NCBI RefSeq assembly: GCF_007655135.1 | Contig: NC_045127.1 | Coordinates: 6,395,001 to 6,459,000 of the forward strand | Direction of reading: 5' to 3' | Source: Punica granatum | Taxonomy: Eukaryota; Streptophyta; Magnoliopsida; Myrtales; Lythraceae | Length of the DNA: 64,000 bases | Part shown: in pieces, positions 48,291 through 60,923 of the stretch | Numbering within the stretch: the stretch's first letter is position 1 | Layout: each line of letters opens with the position of its first letter | The notes under the pieces: model-generated | Told to the model about the DNA's origin: nothing | Databases searched by the model: none | What the model saw: the letters and a program-made list of their open reading frames with translations, nothing else | Translations under genes and position numbers: made by a program

Positions 48291-50461
48291 CATGCAACTA
48301 TTGACAATGTCATTGGTGGATGAATAACATATGGAAGCTACCACATATACTAAAGCATTTTGCTCGGAGAGGGAAAAAAAACTTGCCAATATATCAACCA
48401 ATTCAGTTATTTCGATCGCCACTCGTATTGAGCAAGAGTTTACGAATTAGCTTAACCAGATTAGGGTGACATTCGAGTTGATCGAACATGGTGGACATTT
48501 GAAGGTATCCTAACAAGTTGTCAGCATTTCTCGATATATATTTTTAAATGCAAAGCAGGCCTGCAACTGAGGGCTGGGAAGTGTGGAAAAGATTAAGTTA
48601 TTGGGACGTACAAATGTGAATGTGACCAAGCTGCCACTGAAGACCACCACGAAAGAAATTGCAGGACACGAACGTTGTGTTCTATTGCACGCACGTGCCT
48701 GTCTCTGTCACCTTTCAAACAATCTTTTGTTTTTTTAGGCTTGAAACCTTTCAAATAATCAGATAAGTGGCAGCCCCTCTAATGATATCTGCAGATTTTC
48801 AAGTTTTTAAAGCTCGATGAATAAGTGGACAATTATCCGCACACATCGGTTCACAAATAGCTTATCTAAGAAAGGTTATTATTCAATTAAATTATCATTT
48901 TTTTAATACAATAGAGGTTGTGAATCTAATACGATAAAATACTTGAAGTGTGCCAGCATTACGTGTTGATTTTACACAAAAATGTTTCGAGTTCACATTT
49001 TTAGTGAGATTGCTCGAACACTTTTACACCATATTCTCGACAGTATTATTTAAAGTTCTTACATGTGCTACCAACTATCTGTTATAATTTTTATTTTTAT
49101 TTTATTTTTAAATCTTCGGAGACGTATAGTTATTTTTCAAAGTTTTTGAATATATATAAATTACTAATAATATAAAATTATAAAATCATAAAAAATGGCG
49201 AGGGGATAGAGCATGGAGAGGGAACGTGGGGGAGAGATGAAAGGGAGAGAGAAAGGAAGAGGGAGAGGAAAAGTCTAGAGAGAAGTGGGAAAGTTGGTAG
49301 TTACTAATTATGGGGATAAACAAAATTACCATCTAACTTTTCTTAATTTAATCGTCATCTATTAATCATAATATTTTTCATAGAAGCATTTTTCAGAGAA
49401 TGAAAAATAAACAAACTACTTTTCTTCTCTTTTTTATGATATTATAGATAAATTTTAATATCTAATAAAAAAAGTATGACTTATGAGAATCGAATCAACA
49501 ACTTCTTCTTTTTTGTTACAAAGGAAGTTTAAGGCTTAATAAAGGTGAACGGGAAGTTCCACTAGGTATCGAATTCGCAACTTCTTCATGGATTAAAACC
49601 CCACTTAACTATCGAAAAAAAATCTAAGAGCACATAAAAGTGAAAGATTCCATTGTGGTTCATTCTCAATAACATTAAATATTTTCATAGAAAACTTTTC
49701 TGCTAAAGATTCAATGTTGGAAGAGTTTTACCCTTTAGTGGACCGATCTGATTCGACTGGATTAGTCGGGGACCAATTTGACTTTCAGATATCGAGGTTC
49801 ACACTGAAAAAAAAAAGGATTTTCATAGAAAGCTTGTCCACCAAAAATGGCAAAATATAAGATAGACAATTCGAATACTCTCAAAGGATACATAAACAAA
49901 AGCTAGTTAGCTTAGTTGCCGGGCGTGCCCATGTTAAAGAACTCGACGATCGTTCCTTGAGTCCTTTATGAAGGCCGGGTATCAATTTCTAGGATAGTTT
50001 TTTTCCACGTTGATTAATTAGATAGCCATTATTTGGGAGAATTACATCAATGGTCTTATAAGTTTGTCCTTCTTTGACACTGAGTCTTATAAGTTTCTTT
50101 GTAGCTTTTTCAGTTCTAAATATCTACTTTGTTAGAAAGTTATGGTCTAAATCATGACTGACCATTAACTGATGCTAAAGTGGACGTAGACGATGTTAAA
50201 TCTTTTCCACTTGTATTTAAATTATTTATGTGGAATGTGGAAATTAAAATAATTAAAATGGTGGTCCCAAAAGTTTTTCATTTTGAAGTTGAGTTTTATA
50301 AATTTGACTTTGCAAAAAACAGTCCTAAATTGTTTCAAAAAGTGACATTTTGGTTCATTATATAATTAGCCGTCAATAGGAGATGAATGTAGATTTAACG
50401 ACGTTAAAAAGGTTACAACTAATCATTAATATGGTACATGTGTACCAAAACCTATCGCATG
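48291..50461. repeat. 2.14 kb tandem duplication, copy 2
   Basis: A direct copy of 46152-48290 with scattered differences. It has about 61 bp at 48556-48602 ('gcaaagcaggcctgcaactg' region) that copy 1 lacks, and lacks copy 1's 36-bp doubling. The equivalents of the GA patch and the 'gccgggcgtgcccatg' segment are at about 49230 and 49920. Confidence 0.88.
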
Positions 50462-50842
50462 CCACTTCTGAAAATTCTTAAGGATTAAAAGATAAAGGTT
50501 AGAAAATAAAATTTAAAAATTGAATAAGATATACCAAAATTAAATAAAAAGTAGAATGAATTAAAAAGATAATTTTTAAAAATAACATATATTTTTTAAA
50601 ATTCTAAAATTTTCAAAACTAATATTTTTCAAATTTTTGTAAATTAAATTAATTTTATTTAAATTTTAAATATTTTTTTTAAATTTAACATAGTTTTTCT
50701 TCCATTTTTATTAAGTTTACAATTTTTAAAAGTTTTCAAAAATTAATTACTTTTATTTTTAAAAAAATTGTTAATTTCATTCAACTTTTAGATTTTATGT
50801 TTTACTTTTTTATGTTCTTTTAATTTTTAAGATGGTTGGTCC
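50462..50842. other. A/T-rich spacer
   Basis: Extreme A/T-rich sequence with no gene, between the tandem duplication and a hAT element. Confidence 0.5.
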
Positions 50843-51726
50843 ACTTGGACTAAGGGTGGCAATTCGTGTCGTGTCGTGTTTATCCGTGTCGTGTCTAAAT
50901 GGGTTCGTGTCATTGAAGTCATAACCCATACACGACACGATTATTAAACGGGTCAGGTTTTGGAAACACGAACACGACACGTTTATATCCGTGTCAACCC
51001 ATACATGACACGTTTAAACCTGTTTATCGAAACGTGTCATAATAGATACACGTATACACGATTATACACGGTACCCGGACACGTTAACGCGACATGTTTA
51101 TCCGATAAACCCGTTTACCCGGACACGTTTACACGACCCGTTTATCCGATCAACCCGGACACGTTTACACGATCCGTTTACCCATTCAACTCGGTTACCC
51201 GAACACGTTAACACGACCCGTTTATCCGTTTAACCCGATAACCTAGACACGTTAACATGACCTGCTTAAAGTTTTCCAAAAAGAAACGAGGAAAAAAAAA
51301 GAATCAAGATTTGGGCACTAATCTTTCTTAGGAAAAAGTATGAAAATCAACATTGAAGATATGGGCAAAAAGAACTAAATGAATATACAGACTTAGATTT
51401 CAACTTCAACATTGTTAAAAAGTAAAGGAATGAGAACAATAATATTTGTGTTTCCTCCTTGCATTGCACCGCAACTCAACAAAATTTCAAATACTCATCC
51501 AAATTATACAGGTTCATGCATATTGTTTTCCTTGTCGAGCAAAGAGCTTTTTATCGAGTAAAATGAAATGTAAATCCCTGCACCTAAGTCACAGTTCTCA
51601 ATTTCTGACTTGTAATCCTCCATCAAAGACACAACTCTCCATATATCACAATGTTTTCCTGCAAAAACGAGAAAAACACGATCCATCATATACAGATTGC
51701 AGCAAATTATATCTAATAAGAAACTT

Positions 51727-51842
51727 TGATAACATAATCCAACCCAAGCCAAACAACTGCAAAAGATAACATAATCCAATCCAACCCAAGCCAAACAACT
51801 GCAAAAGATAACATAATCCAACCCAAGCCAAACAACTGTGAA
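51727..51842. repeat. Three-copy tandem repeat of about 37-43 bp
   Basis: Three copies of 'aacataatccaacccaagcc' followed by 'aaacaactg', lying inside the hAT element. Spacing differs by a small insertion in the second copy. Confidence 0.85.
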
Positions 51843-52087
51843 TACAAAAGCAATAGAGCTGTACAACTCTTACCAAGAGATATTCCATTTCATAGACTTG
51901 TTAATGTTCCCAAGAGCTAATATCTCCCTTAAGTAACCACAGTATTGGACCCTTAAGTTGATGGCTCATCGCTAATGTTTAAGTTCATCACATCCTCTAT
52001 GAGTTGATCCACGGAAATTCCACAACCATCTACATTCAAAAAAGAGAAAGATCAACAAAAGAATTGTAGAAATCAAATCTGAAAAGT

Positions 52088-52669
52088 AAACTTACCGGCT
52101 AATCTATAAAACCAATCTTGAGAGCACATGAGTGCTTCCACAAGGTCGGGTTTCAAAGAACTCCGATACTGATCGAGAACACGACCTCCACAGCTGAATG
52201 CTGCCTCGGAGGCAACTGTGGATACATGAATGCTCAAAATATCACGAGCTATCCTTGCAACTGTCAAATATCGTTGGGAGTTAATCTTCCAATACTCAAG
52301 ATTGTCCAAGTCTGTCTTTTTATCGCTCCTTGTCTCATCTAAGTACTTTTCTAGCTCGAACTTTTTCGAAGATGCTGAATACACATTATCAGCATAATCA
52401 TCGAACTCCTAATAAAAATTTAAAAATAACAAGGAAAGACCAATGATAAGCGTATTCCAAGAGCAACTAACAACAAGAAAATGAAAATATATGGAGAGAA
52501 CAAATACAAATATTGACAAAGTAACACATAACATCATTAAAAGGTTTACCATATCTATGGATTCGAACTCTTGATCAGGATCTGGCACCTCCTTCTCTTT
52601 TGATACAAATGTTCGATTCTCCTTCTCATGTACTGTATATTCTTCATAATAGATCGAATATTTGCTCAA
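52088..52669 (-). pseudogene. hAT transposase C-terminus (RICESLEEPER-type) relic
   Basis: Minus-strand translation at about 52400-52088 gives the hAT dimerisation block in correct order: 'FELEKYLDE', 'LEYWKINSQRYLTVARIARD', 'LSIHVSTVASEAAFSCGGRV' and 'LDQYRSSLKPDLVEALMCSQ'. An acidic segment upstream (52669-52550, 'PDPDQEFESIDM') may be the preceding coding stretch. The BED zinc finger and catalytic N-terminal half are missing, so it is non-functional. Confidence 0.85.
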
Positions 52670-54346
52670 AATAGATAGTTGTTATTGCCTTCTTGCCACT
52701 TCAGAAGAGAGACATTTCAAAGGAAGTCAAACAGAATCAGGGGACAAAAAACAAACAAAAAACATAACAAAGCAAAGCAAAGCAAAGCAAACAAACTACA
52801 CGAAAGAACTGAAACTACGAATAAAAGAGAGCTATGTCTACCCAAAAAAAAGAGCTAGCAGTTGAAACATATTATGGAAAAAAGACAAAACACAGTTATA
52901 AAAGTTAAACAAAAATAATCGGTTCGAGATCGAGGTGGGATGGCATGGGTCCCATCCAATGCATGCTAAATGAAACTCATGAAAATACTATAGCATAAGG
53001 ATAATACTATGAATTGCGATGCATTGCTTTCTACAAACACGAAGCAATTTTTTTCAATAATATCATAAGCATGTTTTTGACAATAGGAAGAAATAGTCTT
53101 TAGAAACATGCCAATGAAATTAGAGGTCCAGGGAAAAACAAAGTTGATCTTTTGGCGGAACGACAAGTCGGTTCCAATAATAAGTAATGAAGTTGTACTA
53201 ATAACGTACTTAGTGCATACTACAATATAAATAATATATATCATCCTTACGAAAAATGCTATAGATAAAAATCAGTCAATTGATTTGGTATAGAGTGAAT
53301 ATAATTTCCCTGCCCTTAAACGTAAACATTGCAAAAAGGCCTTAAGGTAAATTAAAAAAAGGGAGATCGAGATCATGTAAAAGCAATCAATAGTACAACA
53401 TACAATTAGGTATCCACTCCATCAATACGTACTGGATTACTAAACTAGAGTTGGAAAACAGAGAGCATAATTCCATAATTACAAAGAGCTAATCTTGATC
53501 AAGGTAAGCAAAACTGGACTCATCTACAGAAACAATTCAAAAAAAGGCATCTTGATGCTAAGCAATTCACAGGGATGTATAGGACAGTGACTGAGCAGTC
53601 TCAGATTTGGAGGTGGAAAAGTCGGATCATATGCTCAGGCCTACTAAGCGAAGCGTGTACCATAGACTTCAATGAGATCATGCAAAAGCAATCGGCAGCT
53701 GCAGACATCAATTAGATGCGTACTCGGTCAAATCCATATTCGAATGCTTTACACAGAGGAGGAGAGAACAGAAATGTAAAGGACGGTGATATCGAACCTA
53801 CTTCAGAGAGGGAGGTCACTGGGTCGACCCGAGATCGAGGTGGCGCAATGAGGTTGCCTTCGTCTGGGTTTTGTCGACCGAACGATAGAAGGATTCAGGT
53901 GGAGGCTTTGTCTAAGCAGACGGTCGAAGTCGTCTTCGACTCAGGTGGAGGCTGGATTTGGAAGAATTCAACTCAAGGATCCAAATTTCGAAGGAAATCG
54001 GGTGGAAGCAAGAAGGAAATCAGATGAATGAATCGGGATGGAAGCAGGATTAGTCATCTTCGACTCAGGAAGGAACTCCTACTAGAACTGGAAGGAGGAA
54101 AAAACGAAATTAGGGTTAGTGTAAGGATAGTTTAGTAAATTCAGTTAGATAAACGAGTAACGGGTTACACGATTAAATAACACGATTAAACACGTCTAAA
54201 CGGGTTAATCGCGTATAAACGGGTTATACGGGTTCAACCCGTTTATACCGAATATCAAAAAATCCTAGCCCATACCCATTTAACTCCGTATCGTTTCTGT
54301 GTCGTGTTATTGTGTCGTATCAAATATTGCCGATCCTAACTTGGAC

Positions 54347-54745
54347 CATATTAATGACTAGCCGTAGCTATTTCCACGTCATCAAGTTTACATCATCGCC
54401 CGTCAACGGCCGATGTGGAATTGACCAAAACTGTTTGAAACGATTTAGAATTATTTTTTGCAAAGTTGAACTTATAGGACTCGAGTATAAAAAATGAAAA
54501 ATTATTAGGACCATCGTCGTTATTGTTTTAATTTTCACATAGGAAATTTAATACCACTAGAAAATATTTAACGTCATTTACGTCCACATCAACAACAGTT
54601 AACGGTCAGTTACAATTTGGATCGTAAGTATATAATGAAGCAAACATTCAAGATAGAAAAATTCCAAAATAAAATTTATAGGCCTCGATGTCAAAAAATG
54701 ACAATCGTATAGGACCATTTCTATAATTCTCCTAACATTATTCTA
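54347..54745. repeat. Dispersed repeat, inverted relative to 50040-50440
   Basis: Words such as 'aggaccat', 'tttttgcaaagttgaactta' and 'cagttaacggtcagtta' are the complements of matching segments at 50040-50440, in reversed order. Related fragments are near 45400 and 47880. Likely an old non-coding transposon family. Confidence 0.55.
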
Positions 54746-56182
54746 ATAAATATGGGAAACATCCAGGAACCTTGCTTGTGGTCTACTGGACAATTGAAAA
54801 ATATGGTTCGGTAGGACTCTGCTCGAGTTCAACATCACCGATCTGTTCCAATTATATTTAAAATACAAGCCGCTATTAAAAATTATAATAAATCAATCCA
54901 GAATATCGTAAAATATAAACTAATTATTTATTTATTTTTGGTTTATTCGAGTACGGCGCATGAAAGTCAGCTTATATATAATTAGGAAGGCATTTCACTT
55001 TCTTTTTTTTCCTGCCACATAAATAAACACACACACACACACCTACTTTCGAGTTATCCCAAAAAAAATCATTTTTAAGGAATAATAGAATAATTTAATT
55101 TCATGGGTCATGCAGGAAAAAATAAACTAAAAAGAAATATTAGTTTTTTCTTTTTTCATCGTACAGCTAATCCGGCAGTTATCTTGCCAGACTAGGTAGT
55201 TAGAGTGTCCGCGTGATTCACGAGTTCCAGTGTCCGAAGATAGATAATGCTCATATGAGTATCCTAACATATATGCGCCGATTTAAATGGTTCATCATGA
55301 TTTTCCTTAAAAGCTCTCTCATTATAGTTTTGTTATTAAAGAAAATTCATAATTTGAAAAATTGTACTTCTTAATAGACTGACTCGACGAGAACTATATT
55401 AATTGGGGATCACTGAATTTTCGAATACCAAGTTATACGCCAATAACATACTAATGTTCTTCTTTTTTTTTTTTGTGGTGGATGCATATGAATGTTCTTT
55501 GATTCATACTAATCGGAGGATCGGATGCATATAGCCGACGATAAAAAGAGGTTCGAAAATTCTCTGTTTAATTATTTATTTATTTATTAGTAAGTCATTC
55601 CATGAAAACGAAATCAATATAAAAGAAGATGTATCAAATAATTCTGTATCGAATCCAATTTAGTGATTATCAGATTAACTTTTTGGGTGCGGAAGAAGGG
55701 TAGAAGAGAGAGGAATCCCTCAGAGGGGATCACCGCACCGTCACGGAGGCGGTGTGAAGCGGACGTGTCAACTGCTCTGCGCCTCTGACATTGCACGGCA
55801 TGCGTACGACATGCACTTGCCATTCGTACCTTCCCTGCTCCGATAATGTTTTTTCAATTATTTATTTATCTATTGGCATCTAATTATTTTTGTTCTTCTG
55901 CTTTTTGTTATATCTTTGTCCTGCAGCCACGGTAATGACGTGTTTGGCTCCGAGGATGAGTTGGTAGGAGACTCCTTGCTCGATGCTTCTGTAGGAGTCA
56001 CCATCAGTTTTTTATATTGCTGAGGATGAAACTTATGTGTTTGTCGATATTGAAGTCTTCCTCACGATGCATGCGTTCCTAACAAATCATGTTTTAATTT
56101 AACGAGACAAACGTATCAAAAAATAAAAATTGCAAAAACTATCTCTTCTATAAAGTTTATTTGAAATGCAAACGTCACGAGA

Positions 56183-56223
<41 letters not shown>

Positions 56224-58064
56224 ACATTGAATTTCAAGTGGGATCAAAATCAATAAGATTTAACCACAATTTAATGCATTTGGGACTAATAACCTTAATT
56301 TTAAATTTTATTTAAAATACAATCCGAACGAGTTCGTTTCAATTAAATTCACTAGTTTTTCAAACAGTATAATGCATTTAGAATTCGATTGAATTGAATC
56401 GAATTGAACCGTAAATGTGTTTCAATTAGATTCAAACTATTAGGTGTATTAGCTGGATAAGAACATCCCCATCTAAATTTTTGGACATTTGTTTCCTTTT
56501 TGGTGTGTACTCTCATATTCATAAATCTAACAATTAGTTCGAGTCGAATTGATCAATTAAATGATAAAACTCTTCCAATTAAGAATGATGTTAATGATAT
56601 ATTTATTGGAAAATTAGCTGCGGGAAGGCTCTCCTCGAAACGATGGATTACTCCAGTAGGATTAGGAGGAGAGAGAACAAAGCCCGATCCACGCCAGTCG
56701 TTGATGTGCCACTATACGATCAGTCCGGTCCTTCTAGCTCCTGGACTGCCCGGTGCACTGACACTAACGTGCTCCCATGTGCAGCAGATCTGGGATGGCA
56801 TAACATGGACCATCTCTGAGAGTGACTCGGCTGTACGAAGCACGACAGCAACGGCCCATATAACTATGTATTGTCCCCAAGTAGTTTACTATTACCACTC
56901 GAGACGGTATGTCTCCCTATTCATACTGTTGTATTAAATTAAATATTCGGTGAATATTCTTCATTTAATAATTAAAAGTAGAAATTGATGAGCCCATTAT
57001 AGGACTATTTGTTTACTTTTAAATATTTTGATTGAATATTACATTTAAATGAATAATACTCACTTAATATTTATTTGTCATATTAGACCAGCCTTGTTTA
57101 GGATGGGGGCAGACTCCGATCAAACGGCGTTGACGGTTTAACCCTTAAGAGCATGAGATAATATTATTTTCAAAGTTTTTCTTTCTCCTTACGACGGCTA
57201 ACGTCCGTTTACAAGATTTATATGATCTTTGGCGAGCACTGGTTTTACTGTGGCAATCACGGTGGTCATCGGTTGTAATTTCTTTTAGTTATCGTTCCAC
57301 TACTGATGCGATCACATGCATGGACATAGATTCAGATAAGGTACACCGTACACCTTTTGTTTTGCACAGCAATTTCACGTAGAAACTTTGAAAAAAATTT
57401 ATACGTAAAAATAAAGGGAAGAAATAAAAGAACATGAAAAGTTTTATTGATTATTTTTTTTGGTAATAAAGTTTTATTGATTATTGAATTAAGGATTTCT
57501 CAATTTCAAAATAGAATGTGTATAGTCATATGTAAAAGAATTTATGAGTTTTTGTTTACCCAAAAAACAAATTATGGATTTTTTTTAGTTATAAATGAAA
57601 TTCATTGACGGAATCCATAATATAAAAATTATATTTTTTTTCTTTTTGTAAATGGTAGCATTTTATTAACAATAACCTAATTTATAGTGTATATCGCCGA
57701 GCGCCACCACAGCGAAGTCAATAAAATGTTACATTTGACACACTTCCAATAAATAACCTGCGTAATAATGAGCATGTGATATATTACATATATCACACGT
57801 ACGGTCAATATGGTGATAGGTGGCTGGTAATTCCAAGTCACCTAAAACGACTTTTATAGATGTTCCAAAATGGGTGATCTACCAAATATATATATATATA
57901 TATACACACACACATATATGTATGTATGTATTGAATCAAAGCTAATCAAAACCCAGCAGGATTCAAATGCCAGATAAGCCACGGAGAGATCCATGAGATT
58001 TTATTAATATCTCTTTTTGCACAACCAAACCTAACCGCACAACGAAATTTGGACTGCCGGACAA

Positions 58065-58091
<27 letters not shown>
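54746..58091. other. Intergenic region, no supported gene
   Basis: Mostly AT-rich, with an (AT)n run at about 56188-56218. A GC-richer patch at about 56620-56880 contains part of a 145-codon frame (56500-56937, +) that I do not recognise and that shows no introns, promoter or domain. It is not called as a gene. Confidence 0.45.
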
Positions 58092-58100
<9 letters not shown>

Positions 58101-58939
58101 GGAAAAACAGTACGATTTTTACTTTATTTCCAATTCCTAACATATTTTTAAAAATTGTTACGATCTAACACGAATCATCATTTTCTTCCCGGATCTAGCA
58201 CACCGTTAAACTCCGTCTAAAATCCTACTAACGTCTTCTAACACCGTCAAATTAAACTTACGGTGGGTCTTCTTCCTCCTCCTACTCCTGCTCCTCCTTC
58301 ATGATTCTGCTTCCCAGCTCCTCCCGTTCCACCGATTTCCTCCTCCCGCAGCCCTCTCCAACTCCTTTCCTCGGCAATCTTCGCCACTGCCTCTTCTCCC
58401 CTACTTGCAAGGAGTCTCTTTCTCATTCTCTTTTCTTTCCTTCGATTTCTCCCTAACGAAACGCTAGAATAATTGAAGAACAAATTCATGAGGATAAATC
58501 CTTTTTAGTTTCTCTAATTGAGGGAGTCTGAAACTCAAGTTCATCATATTACACATAGCAGTGCCTGCCTGCAACACACATTCACACGACACAAGGATGT
58601 TCACTAACATGTAACAGAGAATCCTCTAAGAGGATACAACAAGGTCACTGCTAGCAACTACTAATTTCGACTCTTCACAGATACAGCCACCAGGACATGC
58701 TTGAAAATTATCTAGCTCCAGCTCAGATTTCGACTCAGAACCATTACTGCACCAAAGAAAAGCTGACTCATTAAATGAAAGACAAGGATGCTTACAACGA
58801 GAAAAGCATAACAGATGTGCATCAATCGTTGGGCATCTGTACAATAGCATTTTCAACTTCTCGATTGGGACAACACAATGCAAGCATTAGGCAACTGCAT
58901 TACATGACAACCTCAGTTAAAAAAGGCATGCATATCTTA

Positions 58940-59171
58940 GGTTGCGTTTGGTTTCATAGTATGATTTTAAAATCAGATTTTGATTTTGAAAAAGAGTGGT
59001 ATAAATGGGACCCACCCTTTGACTTTGTATGAGTTATGTTGTTTTGTTGTGGAAAAAAGTAGTATAAATGGGGTCCACTCTTTGATTTTATATGAGTTAT
59101 TTTGTTTTGTAGTAGGTAGAGTTAAGTTAGAATTGTGATTCTAAAATAACACCCTAAAACCAAACAGGGCC
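58940..59171. mobile_element. Tourist-like MITE nested in the Pack-MULE
   Basis: 232 bp, with TTA direct repeats at 58937-58939 and 59172-59174. Inverted ends are 'ggttgcgtttggttt' and the complement of 'aaaccaaacagggcc'. Harbinger-type. Confidence 0.8.
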
Positions 59172-59439
59172 TTATATTCAATTCCTCCCAAACTAAACAA
59201 TGAAAAGGAAATAACAGTAATGACCGTATATGTACTTGGAATTAACCCAATTAAATTTTAAGAAGCCAATGAAATGATCATGAAATCAAGAACTCGCTAA
59301 CCCTATCCCATTGGGCAAAGATCTGAGACAAACATAATTTTTTACTTTAGAGATCCAAATGTTCACTTACCACCTGGAATAAGCTTCTTGCTTCTACTTC
59401 AAACAAGAGCAATCAAAGCCTACTATCAATTACATACCT

Positions 59440-59765
59440 GCGGGGGCTGCTGCTGGTAATTATAACTTGGGTATCCTCCGTAGTATGCATTAGGGTCCTA
59501 AGGAGGCACATATCCATATCCTTCGTATCCTTGGGAATACCCATAATATCCACTGTTCCACTCGGCTTGTTCTGACCCAGAGCCTGAAAATACGCGAAAT
59601 GGATGGTCCAATTAACAATCTCATGCCAATGCTAAATTCGCGTGCTAATGGAGATCAGAAAATTTCTCAAAACCTACTTGTTCGAGGGACTGCAGCCCCA
59701 TGAAAGTCGTATACTCTGTCCACCTAACTGAGTCCCATTCAGTTGCCCAGCGGAAGCTCTGAAGA
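59440..59765 (-). pseudogene. Captured RBP45/RBP47-type RNA-binding protein fragment
   Basis: On the minus strand, 59760-59690 reads 'QLNGTQLGGQSIRLSWG' then 'SPSNK', the end of the last RRM in plant RBP45/47 poly(A)-RNA-binding proteins. After a retained intron (acceptor near 59584), 59583-59450 reads 'SEQAEWNSGYYGYSQGYEGY', then 'DPNAYYGGYPSYNYQQQPPQ', the Tyr/Gln-rich C-terminal tail, ending at a donor-like 'gtatgt'. A TAG interrupts the tail ('VPP*DPN') and another stop follows 'SPSNK' unless spliced. Because it lies between Mutator-type inverted repeats, it is a transduplicated gene piece, not a full gene. Confidence 0.8.
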
Positions 59766-60134
59766 TGCAACATATGTAAACATGAGATGACCATCCTAAA
59801 TCACAAGCTTAGATAATGTAGCTAAAGTACGAATAAGTTATCACTCAGTAAAACTTAATATATGGAGAGGGCTGCGGGAGGAGGAAACTGGTGGAACAAG
59901 AAGAGCTGGGAAGCAGAGTCGTGAAGGAGGAGTAGGAGGAAGAAGACCCACCGTTAGTTTAATTTGACGGCGTTAGAAGACATTAGTGAGGGTTTTTAGA
60001 TGGAGTTTAACGATGTGCTAAATTTGGGAATAAAATGGTGATTCGTGCTAGATCGTGACAACTTTTAAAAACGTGTTAGGAAGTGAAAATAAGGTAAAAA
60101 CTGTGCTATATGGGGCTATTTTCCCTATATAATA

Positions 60135-60356
60135 TCTTCATGCTCATATATACATAGCATTCACTTGAAAGAGAAACATTGCATCTTCTGTATTACATGA
60201 TTGATTACACAAATTAGGTAGTTCTGATTAAGAGGCTTCCAATTGATCTGTTAGGGGTTCAAAAATTGATTCAGAAAATCTCAGACAAGGAGAAAAGTTT
60301 TTCTTAATCCGGTCATGTTACGCAACGCAAAAAAAATTAAAACAAACAAATCGAAG
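60135..60356. other. Short spacer between Pack-MULE and small hAT element
   Basis: No feature recognised. Confidence 0.5.
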
Positions 60357-60364
60357 GTTGCAGG

Positions 60365-60915
60365 TAGGGTCGGCAGTATTTGACACGACATGATAACACG
60401 ACATAGATATGACACGGAGTTAAGTGGGTTAGATTAAGACTGAATGTGTTTCATGTCCAAACGGTCAAATCCGTTTAGACACAATAAATAATCGTATTTA
60501 AACTGGTTCAACTCTTGTAACCCGTTTAGACACGTTTACACCAATTTATATTATTTGTTATCGTGTTAATAAATTTATTTCACATAATATGATAATATAT
60601 CAAGAAAGTATACTAAAATCATCTAAATTTGTTTATATAAATTATCCGTTTATGGCATTTTTATATTGTTAGTCGTGTAGTAATATGTAATTAAAGTTAA
60701 TATCGTCGTATCATGTGGGTATAATATGTACCTAAATGTAATAATGTCATATCGTGTATATAAGTATACATACACATTTAGACACGCTTAATTAAACGGA
60801 TTAGACGTATCGTGTCTGTGTTTGAAAATCTTGACCCGTTTATTAAACATCTCGTGTTCGAGTTTAGAGTTTTCTAATACGACCCGTTTAGATACGACAC
60901 ATATTATCACCCCTA
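60365..60915. mobile_element. Non-autonomous hAT element, 551 bp
   Basis: Exact 8-bp target-site duplication 'gttgcagg' at 60357-60364 and 60916-60923. Ends 'tagggtcggcagtatttg' and the complement of 'cacatattatcacccct' resemble those of the 3.5 kb element at 50851-54338, as do the internal ACACG/CGTTTA words. No coding capacity. Confidence 0.9.
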
Positions 60916-60923
60916 GTTGCAGG

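Larger units (their letters stand above)
50851..54338 (-). mobile_element. hAT transposon with intact ends and 8-bp TSD
   Basis: 3488 bp flanked by an exact target-site duplication 'acttggac' (50843-50850 and 54339-54346). The inverted ends begin 'taagggtggcaattcgtg' and, as complement of the right end, 'taggatcggcaatatttg'. Subterminal regions on both sides are dense in CGTGT/CACGAC and 'cgggtt' words, typical of plant hAT elements with transposase-binding arrays. A degraded transposase C-terminus lies inside on the minus strand. The rest is AT-rich with no complete frame, so it is defective. Confidence 0.9.
58101..60125. mobile_element. Pack-MULE carrying an RNA-binding-protein gene fragment
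   Basis: 2025 bp with long inverted repeats: about 58101-58385 is complementary to about 59865-60125 (for example 'ctgcgggaggaggaaa' with 'tttcctcctcccgcag'). Outermost bases are 'ggaaaaacag' and the complement of 'gctattttccc'. An exact 9-bp target-site duplication 'tatataata' lies at 58092-58100 and 60126-60134, as expected for Mutator-like elements; it is AT-simple, so somewhat weaker evidence. There is no transposase. Inside is a captured plant gene piece, with a Tourist-like MITE nested at 58940-59171. Confidence 0.85.

Noticed and set aside
51727..51842. Three regularly spaced repeats resembling an array
   Set aside because: Only three copies, inside a hAT transposon, with no spacer pattern or cas genes.
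53716..54027. 103-codon frame on the plus strand
   Set aside because: Lies in the subterminal part of the 3.5 kb hAT element, unlike any protein I know; probably chance.
56500..56937. 145-codon frame on the plus strand
   Set aside because: No recognised family, no promoter or introns, and an AT-rich N-terminal half; kept only as a note.
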